Source: Haemonchus contortus
Taxonomy: Eukaryota; Nematoda; Chromadorea; Rhabditida; Trichostrongylidae
Length of the DNA: 64,000 nucleotides
Assembly: GCA_000469685.2 (NCBI GenBank)
Contig: LS997567.1
Span: forward strand, 5,845,374 to 5,909,373
Reading direction: 5' to 3'
The notes below the pieces were generated by a model. The model saw nothing but the letters and a program-made list of their open reading frames with translations, did not search any database and was not told where the DNA came from. The first letter of the stretch is position 1; the number at the start of each line of letters is the position of its first letter. The translations under genes were made by a program, and so were the position numbers. Of this stretch, positions 1 to 12,556 are shown piece by piece.

Positions 1-265
1 AAAAAAAACTTTCGAATTTCGATAAAGTGAAGCCAGTTTGATAGTACTAACGAGTGTTCTAATCGCGTTTGATTCCCGTTTCAAGTCAATCATATATTCG
101 ATGTTGTACTGTGATCGTCACTTAAAGCGTTTTTGCAGCAGATTGTTAACACGTTAACTATTGAAAAGAATCTGAAGAAGAATGAGTAGCTCCCTATATT
201 TTCCTTAGTGTTTCTTCCCTTGGTGTTGATACAGGCATATGAAAGTTCACGTATTCCAAGTTTTT

Positions 266-3200
266 CTAGTCGCGAACTTGGGTACGAAACATTTTTTCCA
301 CCCTTTTTCTAGAAGCATAGTGGACCCACTGTCGATGCCTGGCTAGAGCTTCTTTATCCCTTCGTTTCGAAGCGTCGTTGTCGAAATCAGAAACGAAATC
401 GTCGTTACGGTAGTCATCGTTCGCGCTGCGAGACCGACTTGTCAAAGTTGATCGGTAACGTGACCGATACCGGTCGTCGTTGGATTGGTAGCCATCGATA
501 ACCCTCGGGTTTTGGAGACGTTCATCGTCGTCGTCTTCGTAGTATCCTAAAGAAAACAGTTGCTGAGAAATAGTAGAAGTATTCGTTCCACGTTCTTTAG
601 GGTAATATTCCATTATTTACTACAATTAATAGTTTGCAAACAATATTTAGACTGAAGCAGGACATTTTTCTGTTTTCAGAGGAGACAGTAGGAGTCGAAC
701 GGTAGAAGTAACTAGACGATAGCCTTGAGTGGAGGACACTAAACTTGAGATAGTCTGAAATGCTCGTTAGATGAAATTAGTAGCGGCTTAAATCATCCCC
801 AGGATCCGCCATGCTTCCATCCAACTCGAGGAAATGGTGACGGTGTGCGGAACATAATATAATATAGTATGATACAGGTGACTATAATATAATGTAATAT
901 AACTAGAAGAAAATGGCTCGAAAGGCTCAAAGCTTGTCGCGTGTGCATGCGCGGACAGCATTGTAGAGGCTGCACCATTCACAAGAACACCCACGTAGGA
1001 AGTTCAAACAGCATGTCATGACCCATAGCGACAGTGAGGCAATCCGGAACATTTTTGACTTGATGTAGTTAGCTCTTAGCCCAATTGCAGCAACTGAAAT
1101 CTCGTCCGAATACCCCTTTCATACAACTTTCGTCATGGTGATCTCGTACAAACTATATATTCACTATTCTTGCCCTAAAACCGGCGATTTTTCTTGCTTC
1201 CTTCACTCACCTATGCACTATTCAAACCAATACTTCTTGGCTGGAAAAGGGTACCTCAAAACTATCGTGAGCTGAGCCGTTAACTAGTAAAACACATCAC
1301 AAAACTTGGCCCTGTTCCACATTTCGTTATTTTGCTTATCAATACACGTGGTTATGTATTTTATACTTGTGGATGAGTCAATAAATTCATCACTTCTGTT
1401 TTCTTTAACATTCGTCACAAATGCGCTTACTGGTTTTCAAAGCTCAGCGGACAGGGAATTTCGTAGTTTTGACCAAGTTTATTCAGGTGTACGACTTTTG
1501 TATGAAACGATAGATTCCGCGTATTTTCCGACAAATGGTTGATCAAAAACTTTCCCCAATTGTATCCCTCGGATGAGAGGGTCTTGACGTGGAAAAGTGT
1601 ATGTGTGGTAAATAAAAGAGCAGATCGATAGGGATCCTGAAATATAAGGCCATTTTTGGAGTAGTCATGCAATCCAATCCCACAGGGTGTTTCCTTGAAG
1701 AGCTTCTTCGAATACGTGAAAAAATCATACGAATAGAAAATAACTGAAAAATACGTCACGGCTCTTGAAGTGCAGTTGTGAGCTCAAGCCGAAGGAGCTC
1801 TTCTGCTCTCTCGGCAGCTCGCTCCTATGAGAACCAGAACAAGGTCCTACTCAGTCTGGGATGACTAGGCGTCCACACTAATGCAAAAGCTTCATTTTTC
1901 AGATGTCTATGACGGAATGGTTCGCTTTTACCTACTGCAACGTGTGGAATACAAGTAAACAGTAAGAGTTTGGTCGTTTCTTTACAAAGGTACTCTACAC
2001 TTATCAAATTTCTATAGAATAGTTGTTCCCAGTGACATGTGTTGGAGAAACACGTCTCACAATATGTAAACGAGAAGTTCTTTTTTTTTTGCTCACACCT
2101 CGGAAGATTTCACTATTTCCGTATGTCGTCCGTGAAAAGCAAACTCACACGGTATACGGATCACTGGATCACTGGATAATGTAACGGTGTTGGTTACAGC
2201 ACTCAACACTTGTTGTTAATCTTCACGCTTTTGAAGTCACGAATATGTGCTACGATATGATTCGGCAAGGGGTGCTAATGATGGTCTGGTCCGCAGGAAT
2301 AGACTTCGCCCAAAAGGGGGGGGGGGACGAGAAACGTCAGGTTAGAGCTGGAGGGAGTACAGGAGGCGAATTGGGAACACTGATGGTAGGTGACAGGACT
2401 GCACTACACCCACAAGGGTCAAGGCGTAACGAAAATATTCAGTTCGGGCCAGCTGAGCCTTCAATGGGTCATTGATTTCAAGATGAACAGCAGCAGATCG
2501 AGACTTCTGACTATAGGCGTAAGCATCTGCACATACTGAATAACACTCGCCTGCACCGTAGGCCCTCAAGTTTCGTGTTCTGAAAAGTATCGTTGGCTCC
2601 AAAGAAGGGGTGAGTGGTTTGCCGATCATCACAACTTCATCATAAGGAGGGAAGCCAGGCGTTAACCGGGCGACACGACTGGTAAATAAGATAAGAAAAC
2701 TACTTTTGAGTCAGCATATGATAGGGGTCAAGCGATTATCATTTCGTAAAGAAGAAGGTCTTGCTCGTTCTCCATTTCAGTGTTGCTAAACCCTACGGTG
2801 GTGGTACAGTTGAAAACTTGGAAGATGAAACAAGGAAATCTGCTTCAGTTGGTCTGGACGGGTAGAGATTCGATCCCCATATGCGATGGTGCCCCTCTCT
2901 CCCCCCTCCTGGCAGCACACCATGTCCGGCCTTGAAACGAAATATAAATAAATGTATAAAGTGTGTATTGCGATTTCATCTCGAGCAGGACTGAGCTTTA
3001 ACAGTTTTCTCTTTTCCGCAAAATAGCATATTTTGACCATTACCCGAACCCAGAATCTGAGCTTGATCGCTTTGAATTAGTCACCAGGTAGTGGGCGGCA
3101 CTCATGAAACAGTTCTTAAAGTAACGTGACTTGTAGGCCCATTTCACGTGAGTGACCTTTTCTGTGGAGACCAGCAGTATCCGGACAATGCCATGAAATC

Positions 3201-6200
3201 TAAATGGGAAAGATGGAACTGTTTTGCAATGGAAGTAGTGGTTTACATGATTCAAGTACATTGAAAAAAGTGAATAATTGTCCGACATACATAAAGGTGA
3301 TTGAATACTCGTCCTGATATTGATTAAAAGGGCTTACAGAGAATAAACGAAGAAACTGAAGGATTCAGGATGTAGCCGTATGCGCTTTGTGGTGAGGAAA
3401 CTCAAATAACCGGAAGCTACCGGTGGAAAAGCTTGCATGTATATACCTGATGGTCCATGACTGAACAAGGCCAACTTTCTGCACCTTTTCGGCACGGTAA
3501 GGGCCTCTTTGCTTACGCTTCTAACTGCACTTTAACTGCTCATGACGCATAATTCAAATCTTTTTTTCCTATATGGATAGTTTCTCTTGTGCGAAGGAGC
3601 AACCTGTTATTACAAAGGATCTTTTTTAAGGTCACAGGGCTGTTGCCAAATAAATTTTCTCCTGAAAGATTCAGAAATCATACACAAAGTTATTGCTTTA
3701 CACATAGGTCGCCCTGCTGTCATGTGGGAGGAGTCCGGTCAAATTTGAAGGATTCGGTAGATGGAAACAGGAGGTATTCATTCCCTGCCAAATCCAAACA
3801 CGTAACACAATTCTTGCGCGCCCCATCCGCCATTAAAAAACCTACTAAGGTAATGTGTGTTCGAGCAACTACTATTTATTTCCGATAATTCATCCTTGGC
3901 TTCGAAATTTCGCTTCGACTCTAGAGTAACCTTTTTTGCCCACGCCTCGCCCCCTATGGGTGGAGTTAGGACCTGCCATCCGACGTAAGTGCTCCCATCC
4001 TGCCGCCTCTAGTTCTATCGAATATGAGAGCTTTGTCCAACCCAAGCTTAAATTTTTCTCACAAACCCCACCTCATGTGGGAGGAGTCCGGTCATGCGAC
4101 TCACCATAACCATTTCTATTCTGTCACATGCACACCCAACAAATTGAGCGCTCTAGGTTCACGGGGACAGGAGTTATGATTTTTCTCACAAACCCCGCCC
4201 CTTGTGAGAGTAGTCCGGCCCTGCTACCCACTACGGGTGTTTTCATGATGCCGCATGCACTCTTAATTTGAACTCTCTAGGTCTATGGGATTCAGCGTTA
4301 TGAATCTTCGTGTATAAATGTAAGAAGGGATGTGAGCTCCGAGGCCCGCTCCGCCCATTGTGGGCGGGCCTCCGCTGGCGTCATTCATGCTGGACACACC
4401 TTCGACAATGCTTCTTCCACATCAACTTTTCCTGCTCTGTTAGCTTTTTCCAAACCGAGTTATAAATGTTTTCATGAAGCATTGCATTTTTGGAGAACGC
4501 CCGCACATCGGGAGTGGGTCTCCCCAGTTCGATCTAAATTACCAATGCCTACTTCTAGCCACCTTTACACCCCGGTTTTGAAGCCGTCTTATGACTGAAT
4601 TTGAAATCATGGTCCTCAGTACAGCTCGTTTCAGTGCACGCCACGCCCACTGCGGGCGGGGCTCCGCCAAGCTGATGTGCACTTTACACTTTTCTGGACA
4701 TGGCCCACCCATCCGACGCTTGATCCGGTCTCTGCAGGCAAATCTAAAGGAGCTAAGGAATTTCGCGATAGACATACGACAGACAGACAGAACGACAGAC
4801 GAAGCGTTCCATAGTAAGTGGGATACAAACCGACACACCAAGTTTCTGCTTTATAATAATACCAGGCGGCTACGCACGCTCTTGCGTGCGCTAGGGGGTC
4901 TAGCCATGATTGACGGAGCCACACGTGCTTTTGATTTTCAATATAGATCTTCATCATCTGAGCCTCTTCCCTGACACTTCTGTAGCGGCCATCATATTTT
5001 TGGGATGTGAAAAGGGACTGTGTCCGGCCATGAAGAATATTCCGATGCACTTTGAACAGATCCGAACCAAATACCTCGGCAGTCCATGTAATCGAAGAAA
5101 CCCTGTGTAGTTTGGACTGTGTGTTGCCATGAACGCTATCTTTGAAAGGAAAGCCCCTTGGGGTAGTTGTGGGGATTCACACCTCTCTACGGGCTATGAA
5201 TCTGTGTGGCCAGGGTTACTGTGACTTAATTTCACGCCCGGCCGACTACTTTACGTCTGGGCCCTCCTCCTTTCCGTGTAAAAATACCCTGTCGCCTACG
5301 TTTCCCCCAAATTTGGATGCTCTGGTACAGTTGAACAGAAGGTAAAAATTTCGGCCAAGTACACACACACACCCACCCACATGCATACTGCGAACACTCC
5401 GTTTGCACCTCGCCCATCATGACTTTAGTTCTGCTTAACTCATCTGAGTCTTCTCAGGAAAGCAGTTGGGCTGCGCACGATACCGTGCGCGTCCAATGGC
5501 TTCTCATAAATAAATAACCCTCGAAGATAACCTGAAACGTAATCGTCTTGGTAACTCAGTAACCACCCTCTTCCAAAAATGGACAGCACCGTGCTTCCAC
5601 CCCATATAATAGCGTCATAAGCCGTTTGTTGGGAGCGCACATTTCTAGCAAACTGCATTTGGCAACCATTCACACTCTTTTATCTATATACTGACTGAGA
5701 CAACACAAAAAATCAAAAAAAGACCATCATTAATTTCTTGTTTACCCCTTACCATTGTGGAATACATTTATTTCATTGGAGATGAAGTGGGAGTTTATTA
5801 ACACTTTGACAACTTTCCCCAACCGTCGCAGCAGGCATTTGATAGCTATATATCGACGATCTCGAGGCCAATACATTGTTTGATGAAATTTCATGCAAAA
5901 ATCATGATAGGCAGGTCCATATTTACTATTTTTGCGCAAACACCGCCCCCGATGAGTAGAGTCATCTGCCATTAGTTCCCCTTTCTGCCGCCTACGTCTC
6001 TACCAAATTTGAAGCCTCCAGGTCCAAATTTGCTATATTTGAGGAAGCCCCGCCCCCAGTGGACGAAGTCTACACCTGTCACCTACCATTAGTTTTCCCT
6101 TTCTGTCGCCTACATCTCTGTCAAATTTGAACGCCCCACGTCTAAAATTCCTGTTTTCGAGGAAGCCCCGCCCCCAGTGGGCGGAGTCTACACCTGTCAC

Positions 6201-9200
6201 CTACCATTAGTTTTCCCTTTCTGCCGCCTTCATCTATAAAATTTGAACGCCCCAGGTCCAAATTTACTGTTTTCGAGGAAGCCCCGCCCCCAGTGGGCGG
6301 AGTCTACACCTGTCACCTACCATTATTTTTCCCTTCATGCCACTTACAGCTCTACCAAACTTGAACGCCTCAGGTCCAAATTTACTGTTTTCGAGGAAGC
6401 CCCGCCCCCAGTGGGCGGAGTCTACACCTGTCACCTACCACTATTTTTCCCTTCATGCCACGTACATCTCCACCAAATTTGAACGCCTCAGGTCCAAATT
6501 TACTGTTTTCGAAGAAGCCCCACCCCCAGTGGGCGGAGTCTACACCTGTCACCTACCATTATTTTTCCCTTCATGCCACCTACAGCTCTACCAAACTTCA
6601 ACGCCTCAGGTCCAAATGTACTGTTTTCGAGGAAGCCCCGCCCCCAGTGGGCGGAGTCTACACCTGTCACCTACCACTATTTTTCCCTTCATGCCACGTA
6701 CATCGCTACCAAATTTGAACGCCCCAGGTCCACATTTACTATATTTGAGGAAGCCCCGCCCCCAGTTGGCGGAGTCTACACCTGTCACCTACCGTTAGTT
6801 TTCCCTTCCTGCCGCCTACATCTCTGTCAAATTTGAACTCCCCAGGTCTAAATTTACTGTTTTTGAGGATGCCCCGCCTCCAGTGGGCGGAGTCTACACC
6901 TGTCACCTACCATTATTTTTCCCTTCATGCCACCTACAGCTCTACCAAATTTGAATACTCTAGGCCCAGGAGAACAGGAGTTACAGAATTCCGCTGAACT
7001 ACAGTTTTCGCGCACGCCCCGCCCCTAGTAGGACGCTCCGCCCCTGGTGGGCGGAGCTAGCTTGAGTCACGTGTACCCAAGGAGTTAGGCTCACTCCCCA
7101 CTTGTTCCAACCTGTCTGAGCTGTTCCAGTTGTTTCCAAACGGCGCGATATAAGGCACTGTTACAGACAAACGTACAAACGTACAAACGTATAAACGTAC
7201 AAACAAACGGACGTTTGCGGTTTATATATAGTATGAATAATATAATATAATATAATATAATATAATATAATATAATATAATACAATATAATATAATATAA
7301 TATAATATAATGTAATATAATATAATATAATATAATATAATATAATATAATATAATATAATATAATATAATATAATACAATATAATATAATATAATATAA
7401 TATAATATAATATAATATAATATAATATAATATAATATAATATAATATAATATAATATAATATAATATAATATAATATAATATAATATAATATAATATAA
7501 TATAATATAATATAATATAATATAATATAATATAATATAATATAATATAATATAATATAATATAATATAATATAATATAATGTAATATAATATAATATAA
7601 TTTAATTTAATATACTAATTTTGATGAATCGGACGCGTTATAGTTAACGAAGGCTGTAATAGCCATCTCACAACCGCTCACTATGCTGTTGTGCTATTTG
7701 TATTACGCTCTACTATATTACATTACATTCTCTTATTTTTTATTTTATAACTGAACTTACTTGTTGAGTTTCTTTTTGTGTATCGGTCATCGAAGCGGCT
7801 GTCGTTATTGCGAGTCCTATATCGCTTTTCTAAATTATCGAAATTCTTCAAGGACATAAAAAGACTAGTATAACTTAGCACCACTTGCTCCTACTTCTTT
7901 AATTTCAAATGCATAGACGAAATTTATTAAGCGCAGGTGAGAAAATGCCATGCTTATATTTTAATTTTGTTTTATATTTTCATGGTGCACCGATGAGACT
8001 TCACAGCAAGCATCACTCGAAGCGATAAGGAGTATCTATCCTAATCCCAGATCTATCTTGAAACGTGCCGTCTCATGCATTGCAAGGCAGAGGGGCATCT
8101 TTCAGAGCGAAGTGTCAAGCGGTTTGTTCAAAACGCCGGTCGTGTATCGATACCGCACGAATCGGTGGTGAATAATTTTTTGATCGGGCCTTTATTGGTG
8201 ATGGTCCACTTTTTTTCAATTTTTTTGCATAGGTATTTTTTATTTTTCTTTTTTGACTACTATGGTGTGTTGTGACGGTGGTATATCATTATAGAAGAGC
8301 TGTACGCAGCTCTTCCAGTAAAATAACATGCTCCAACGCAGATAGTCAGCGGCGGCGCGGACACTAACGCGGCCTACGAATGAAACGTGCTTGCGCTCGA
8401 CGCTCTACTCTGAAAGTGCCCGCAGAGTGAGATCTCACTGATTCTCTTCTGTGGCGATCCATTTGATGTCGAAACAAGAGCGTCGCGGTAGTACCTCTCG
8501 TACTCGGACAAGTCACTCAGCGCCGGTACGCTGTTACTGTTTTTTAAACTCGAGCTCTTCTGAAATCTTAGAACATTGAACATAACAATCTAAAAGTGAA
8601 TTAAGGGAAAATTGGAAGGGGAGATATGATTAGGGCCATGCTTGGAAAGTTGCAGCGATCCCGAACCGCATTCAAGCGGCGAGACAACTAACCAAGGCAA
8701 CCAGTTGGAGTGAAACATGGCACGCGGCGAGACAACTAGCTAGGAAGACGTGCAAGCCGAAACTGCTGCCATACAACCATGAAGAAGTAGTGAAAATTAT
8801 GTAAGATGTGAATTTACCTCCTCACCTGGCTAGTGGCAGTCTTTCGTTGGAGTCGCTCCGGTGACAAAATATCTGGTGACTGAAAAGGTTTTGGTGGTGG
8901 GGTGGGTGGTGACTTCACTGCAATTCACACGTGCACTCGTTATTTCATAGCAACCAGCAGTGGTATCCATAATTTAATTCAAATGCCAAAAATGATATGC
9001 CAATGTAAGAAAGTTGGTTTTTCACATAAAATCTCACGGTTATTATCATAGAGAGACTGCCTGGATGCCATCATTTCCGGAGCCGACATTGACGTAACTC
9101 GTCCACCTCTTGTCGCTGGCTCTTGGTACAATTCTTCTTCGTAGTCATCATCAGAATCTGGTCTGAACTAGTTCGAATTGAGAAGTGCGAATTCGCTTGC

Positions 9201-11868
9201 AATCATTTGCAAAGCGGTAGGGTGGTACGTTTCTTACAAAGCTGACTGACCGCTTCGCGACTGCACGCACTGCTGTTAAAATGACAGTACAGTTTACGGA
9301 GAACAAAATAACTTTAAATAAACATGAATACCCAAATTTGATTACATCAAAAGTTCTTCGTCACCAACAACGTAGTATGTGCCATAATCCCGAATGTCGT
9401 CTTCAGAAGTGACTCGCTTTCCTCGTCTAAAAATAATCACACGTAGTTTATACATGAAGTGTTCACTGAGCGATTTTATTGATTGGTCGCATAGATGAAG
9501 TACAAAACTGTTTAGTGCTGATCGGTCCAGTTCTAGGATGCGCCTCGTATTCGACCATTATTTAAAACCGCAATAAAGTTTGGATGCGTCCTTATTCTCT
9601 CAAGTGAGTTTGGTTAGTAACCAAACCTGAAGGGGTCCATGCTTGGTTGGCTTCGATAGATATCGACCGGGATCCGACTCCCAAAACATAGGCGTGGTAG
9701 CGCGCCGCTTGGCACTACGCCACCTGCGCTTGCTGTAGCTATGGTTTTGTAGTCAATGTCGACTTAAAGGCACGGTTCACGATAAAAAAGGTTACTGAGT
9801 TCTTCCTTCAGGAATACTTAGCGCCCCCCATGGGTGGTAGAAGGGACCCTCTCGCTCCCACAATCTCGGCGCTTAGGGCATAGTGGAAGCCCCGTTGCTG
9901 CCGTAGTTCGCTTTCCCGCCCCTCGATCGGTGTCACGTTAGGCGATTGTCGAGACAATACAGATTGCTATTATTCGTTCTAAGACCCACGCACAATCAGC
10001 TAACCGCTGAGGGATGAGGCGATGTTTTTCTCCCATTCCTTTTTCCTCTGTTTTTCTTTTTGCTGGCGCGATCCCTTATTTGATTTCCTACTCCTAGAGG
10101 CTGAAAAAGGTGAGCTATTTTTGCTATTATTAGGTCTTTTTTGTTTATTTATGCTTATAAGTGAATGAATTTTTGCTTCCCATTGTCTGTTATTCGCACC
10201 AGGACCCACACGCGCGCAGTGAAACGCACTGCTTAGCTCGTCCGGACGCCCAACTCTTCTTAATTTTTCTAGTTTCACTCTCATCCAGCCCTCTTTTTAA
10301 AGATTTTTCGAAGTTTGTCTCAATTTGGAAACACCGTATCACGCAGTTTCTTCACCTCAGTCGCACTAGTTTCGATCTGGTCTTCCAATTTTCATCATAA
10401 TCTGGATTACCCAAAATTATCGTGGACTGTGCCTTTAAAGATCAGCTTTACAATCCCATGTCCTCATGAGGTAGGCATCGCAGGTCTTTTTGCAAAATTT
10501 CGAATATTTTAATTCAAAGAGCAGTTTCTACGAAGCGCACGTGACGCGAAATGAATAACAAGCAATCAAAGCATGAAGGTGATTCTTGATTTCTAGAGGT
10601 TGGCAAAGGTACTGAGTATTTCTTTTGTTAAACGCCGTTCACGTACATGTCATAAATTGCGGACGCCATTTCAAGTCCGACGTAAGGCGCCACATCAGCT
10701 CGAAGACCAGCCAGTGTTGGTGACTGCCATTTTCGCCAGATGAATAATTTAGCCCTAAAATAGGTATATCGAGCAGATGAATGACCATCAACGAAATAAA
10801 AGATGAAAGGATAAAGTCTCGGGAGGTTCGTCAAGCCGGCTGTGGGATGTGCCCACGTATCCGACTTCCATTCAGAATCGTAGTGAGATATTGGATGCGT
10901 ATGTGGCCTACACTATGAATTGATGTGACCAGCCAATGTACAAGTCAGTGTTCTTATCTACGAAGACGGGTTTGGTACCAGTCAGCCGTGCCCGGAGGGA
11001 TGGATGGTTTGATTGGCCTAGGCGGATATCGGTCCGGGATTCGAACCTGTGACCAAGCGTTTGTGATAAAGCCCCCTAGTTGCCATATACCACCTCCATC
11101 CATAGCTCTCGAAATTACTTCGAACTAGCATTGAATACTGTGGTTGTACTATAAGTATCTGCCGAAAATTTTCACAAGGTTTCAGCACGGAGTGGCCGAC
11201 TGTCTAGGAAGGTGTAGGGAGACCATTCCACCATCATAGGTTCATTATGAGTTAGGCAAGAAAGATTTTTTTTTGGTTTTTTTCGCGAATTTTCGAGATA
11301 TGTAGAGGAAACTAGTAATTTAGAGAAATTTTTGGTGAATATTTTTCACGCTATCTAGTTTTCGCACTAACTAGTATTACTAAATCTTGTAAACTACTGA
11401 TCATTAGTTCCCTTATTAAAGTCGATTTTCATTAGCTTTATGAAATTAGCAAAAAAGAAGTCTCGTCGTGCTCAATCAAGCATCACTAAACACTGCCTCT
11501 TTGGAAAGGCAGAGACGCAGAGGCACGCATTTCGACATAGTCGAACGCAGTTGACGCGACGTGCCCCTGGGTTGTCCTGACTCATGTCCTAGACACTGCA
11601 GCAAACATTGAAAAACGCACTTTTTACTTCTTGGATCACCATTTGCCTTCACGTAAATCTTCTTCACAGCTGGTTGTCCATATCGATTCTCTATTTTTTC
11701 GCTATTTCGTCGTTCAATGTCTCCACGTCGTCGTTTGTTCAGTTCCACATAGGAAAAATCACTGTAGGGATCATACTGAGCTAAAATGTCTGGAGAAATT
11801 TCAGGGAACAGAATTGAGCTATCGAAAACTTTTTTGAATAGTAATGAACACGAGATTGAAGAAGACAT
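266..11868 (-). CDS. Doublecortin (DCX)-domain protein, six-exon model
   Basis: I assembled this model by eye. Exons on the minus strand are 11868-11628, 9532-9346, 9162-9038, 8917-8826, 8559-8439 and 546-266. Splice phases agree at all five junctions and total 1047 nt, giving 348 residues. Residues 69-78 (KKIYVKANGD) match the start of a DCX domain. Residues about 120-142, including GKRVTSEDDI and YYVVGDEELL, match its end. DCX domains bind tubulin or microtubules, so a cytoskeletal role is inferred. After the domain come an acidic DSDDDYEEE stretch, a PPTPPPKP run (about 189-196), a Ser-rich part, and a basic, RS-like tail. Exon 1 opens at the first ATG after an in-frame stop, with a possible trans-splice acceptor TTGTTAG 12 bases upstream. 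The least certain junctions are the exon 2 acceptor (CATCCTAG) and the long last intron. If the GTGAGA donor at 8438 is not used, exon 5 runs on to a stop at 8374, giving a shorter protein. More upstream exons are possible. Confidence 0.78.
614..3929. other. Part of the 7.9-kb last DCX intron, no gene seen
   Basis: If the model above is right this is intron (minus strand). Open frames here are short, lack domain signatures and have no consistent splice sites. Around 840-905 there is an AT-rich stretch with TATAA-like units, related to the large array at 7.2 kb. I see no RNA gene. Confidence 0.5.
3930..4720. repeat. Degenerate GCCCCGCCC-type minisatellite
   Basis: Diverged copies of a roughly 120-bp unit recur here. 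Each has a CCCCGCCC or CCACCTC box, then a GTGGGAGGAGTCCGGTC-type box, a CCATCCTGCCGCC-type box, and a GAACTCTCTAGGTC-type box. The same order of boxes makes up the cleaner arrays at 5.9-7.1 kb and 15.2-16.0 kb, so all three belong to one satellite superfamily. The open frames over this stretch are by-products of the repeat. Confidence 0.7.
5910..7065. repeat. 118-bp tandem minisatellite, about nine units
   Basis: The phrase CCCAGTGGGCGGAGTCTACA recurs at a spacing of 118 bases from about 6053 to 6881. Between recurrences the text is nearly constant, with boxes for CACCTGTCACCTACCATTA, TTCCCTTCATGCCAC and CAAATTTGAACGCC. Each unit carries a GC-rich dyad, CCCCGCCC followed by GGGCGGAG, which can pair. 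It lies in the last intron of the DCX gene. Long overlapping open frames on the plus strand (for example 6337-6798) exist only because the unit lacks stops in phase. Confidence 0.92.
7238..7600. repeat. (TATAA)n microsatellite array
   Basis: About 72 near-perfect pentamers TATAA run without interruption. There are only rare single-base variants (TACAA, TGTAA), mostly near the ends. A smaller ACAAACGT-type repeat precedes it at about 7169-7213. It lies inside the large DCX intron and is a likely site of length variation and of assembly error. Confidence 0.95.
8293..8318. other. Short inverted repeat in DCX intron
   Basis: GAAGAGCTG, a four-base loop, and CAGCTCTTC form a perfect nine-bp hairpin just 3' of the fifth DCX exon (minus strand). 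It could be chance. I see no U-tract that would suggest a terminator. Confidence 0.35.
9640..9730 (-). repeat. tRNA-derived SINE fragment (head part)
   Basis: The minus strand reads a diverged version of the head of the SINE family described at 22414, with GTGGCGTAGTGCC in the A-box position and a GGATCCCGGTCGATATC-type segment. Only the head and part of the body are present. It lies in DCX intron 1. Confidence 0.6.
9765..10438. mobile_element. MITE/foldback element with TAAAGGCAC termini, copy 1
   Basis: The element begins TAAAGGCACGGTTCACGATA and ends with the inverted form TATCGTGGACTGTGCCTTTA. It sits in DCX intron 1. Its interior matches the copy at 12557-13131 in the opposite orientation, for example the GGATCGC/GCGATCCC, AATAAGG/CCTTATT and ATGATGAAAA/TTTTCATCAT blocks. 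No transposase ORF is visible, so it is a non-autonomous DNA element. Confidence 0.85.
10832..11098 (-). repeat. tRNA-derived SINE
   Basis: Read on the minus strand this begins with a tRNA-like head (GGTGGTATATGGCAAC, then GGTTCGAATCCC as Pol III B box). It continues with the family body (GGCCAATCAAACC, CCTCCGGGCACGG, AGAACACTGACTTGTAC, AATGGAAGTCGGATACG). It lies in DCX intron 1. Confidence 0.8.
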
Positions 11869-11886
11869 CGGTTTGTCACCTAACAA

Positions 11887-12556
11887 GGATCACATGAAGT
11901 TGAACTTAGAACAATAATTAGAACTTACTAGTCATTACTTTTCAAAATGACGATGACGTAGATAGTAAAGCTGATTGAGGCGATGAACGACCGGTGCTGT
12001 AACGACAATGGACACGAAAGGCTTGGTGAGCGTTGCCAAGGGCCAAAGTCGATATTATTCATAAGTAGAGAGGTGGGGAAGTCGCGAAATGGATTCCAAG
12101 GGCCGAGTCACTTCAGAAACACGACCTTTTCGAATTTCGATTACAGAACACTCCGAAAGGTTCTTCCGAGTAGCCTCAACTTTCCAGAAAGGGCTCTCCC
12201 TGCGCTAAAATTGAATTTTAGCTGCTTAAACTAAATATTTGTGCGAATTAAATTTGATATACTTCTCTTTCGAATGATTAGGATTTGTCAAACGAGTTCG
12301 TGTGCAGCAATCAGGAAAGTAAAATATTCCTTTTACATTTTCTTCAAGACTACATAAGCGCTGAAGCACAGACAAAGAAGGGTGCCGGCTCTGAGGGTCC
12401 GTAACGGTGATAGCGACATTTTTTCGCCAGAAAAATATAGTTTTCAACTAAGTCTTGGGAGGAAGATGCACCGGGATAGATGAGATGGTCACCTCGTGCA
12501 AAGGGCTGGGATGGGAGATGAACCAAATATTTAATTGAGCACTGATTCATTACTCT
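11887..12556. other. Region upstream of the DCX gene
   Basis: No gene is recognisable in this stretch of about 670 bases. The open frames lack domain signatures and splice context. It should hold the DCX promoter if exon 1 is truly first. Confidence 0.4.

Noticed and set aside
6243..6836. Overlapping plus-strand ORFs of 79-153 codons
   Set aside because: They run through the 118-bp tandem units and repeat the same peptide phrases. The open frame reflects repeat composition and not a gene.
5910..7065. CRISPR-like array
   Set aside because: The whole 118-bp unit is repeated with no unique spacers, and the genome is eukaryotic.
7091..7285. ORF rich in Tyr, Ile and Leu
   Set aside because: It is a translation of the (TATAA)n array edge.
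9346..9426. Shorter version of DCX exon 2 starting at the TTTTTAG acceptor at 9427
   Set aside because: It would cut the DCX domain, whose middle (ALNSFVLHLCDQ...YKLRVIIF) reads straight through that site in frame.
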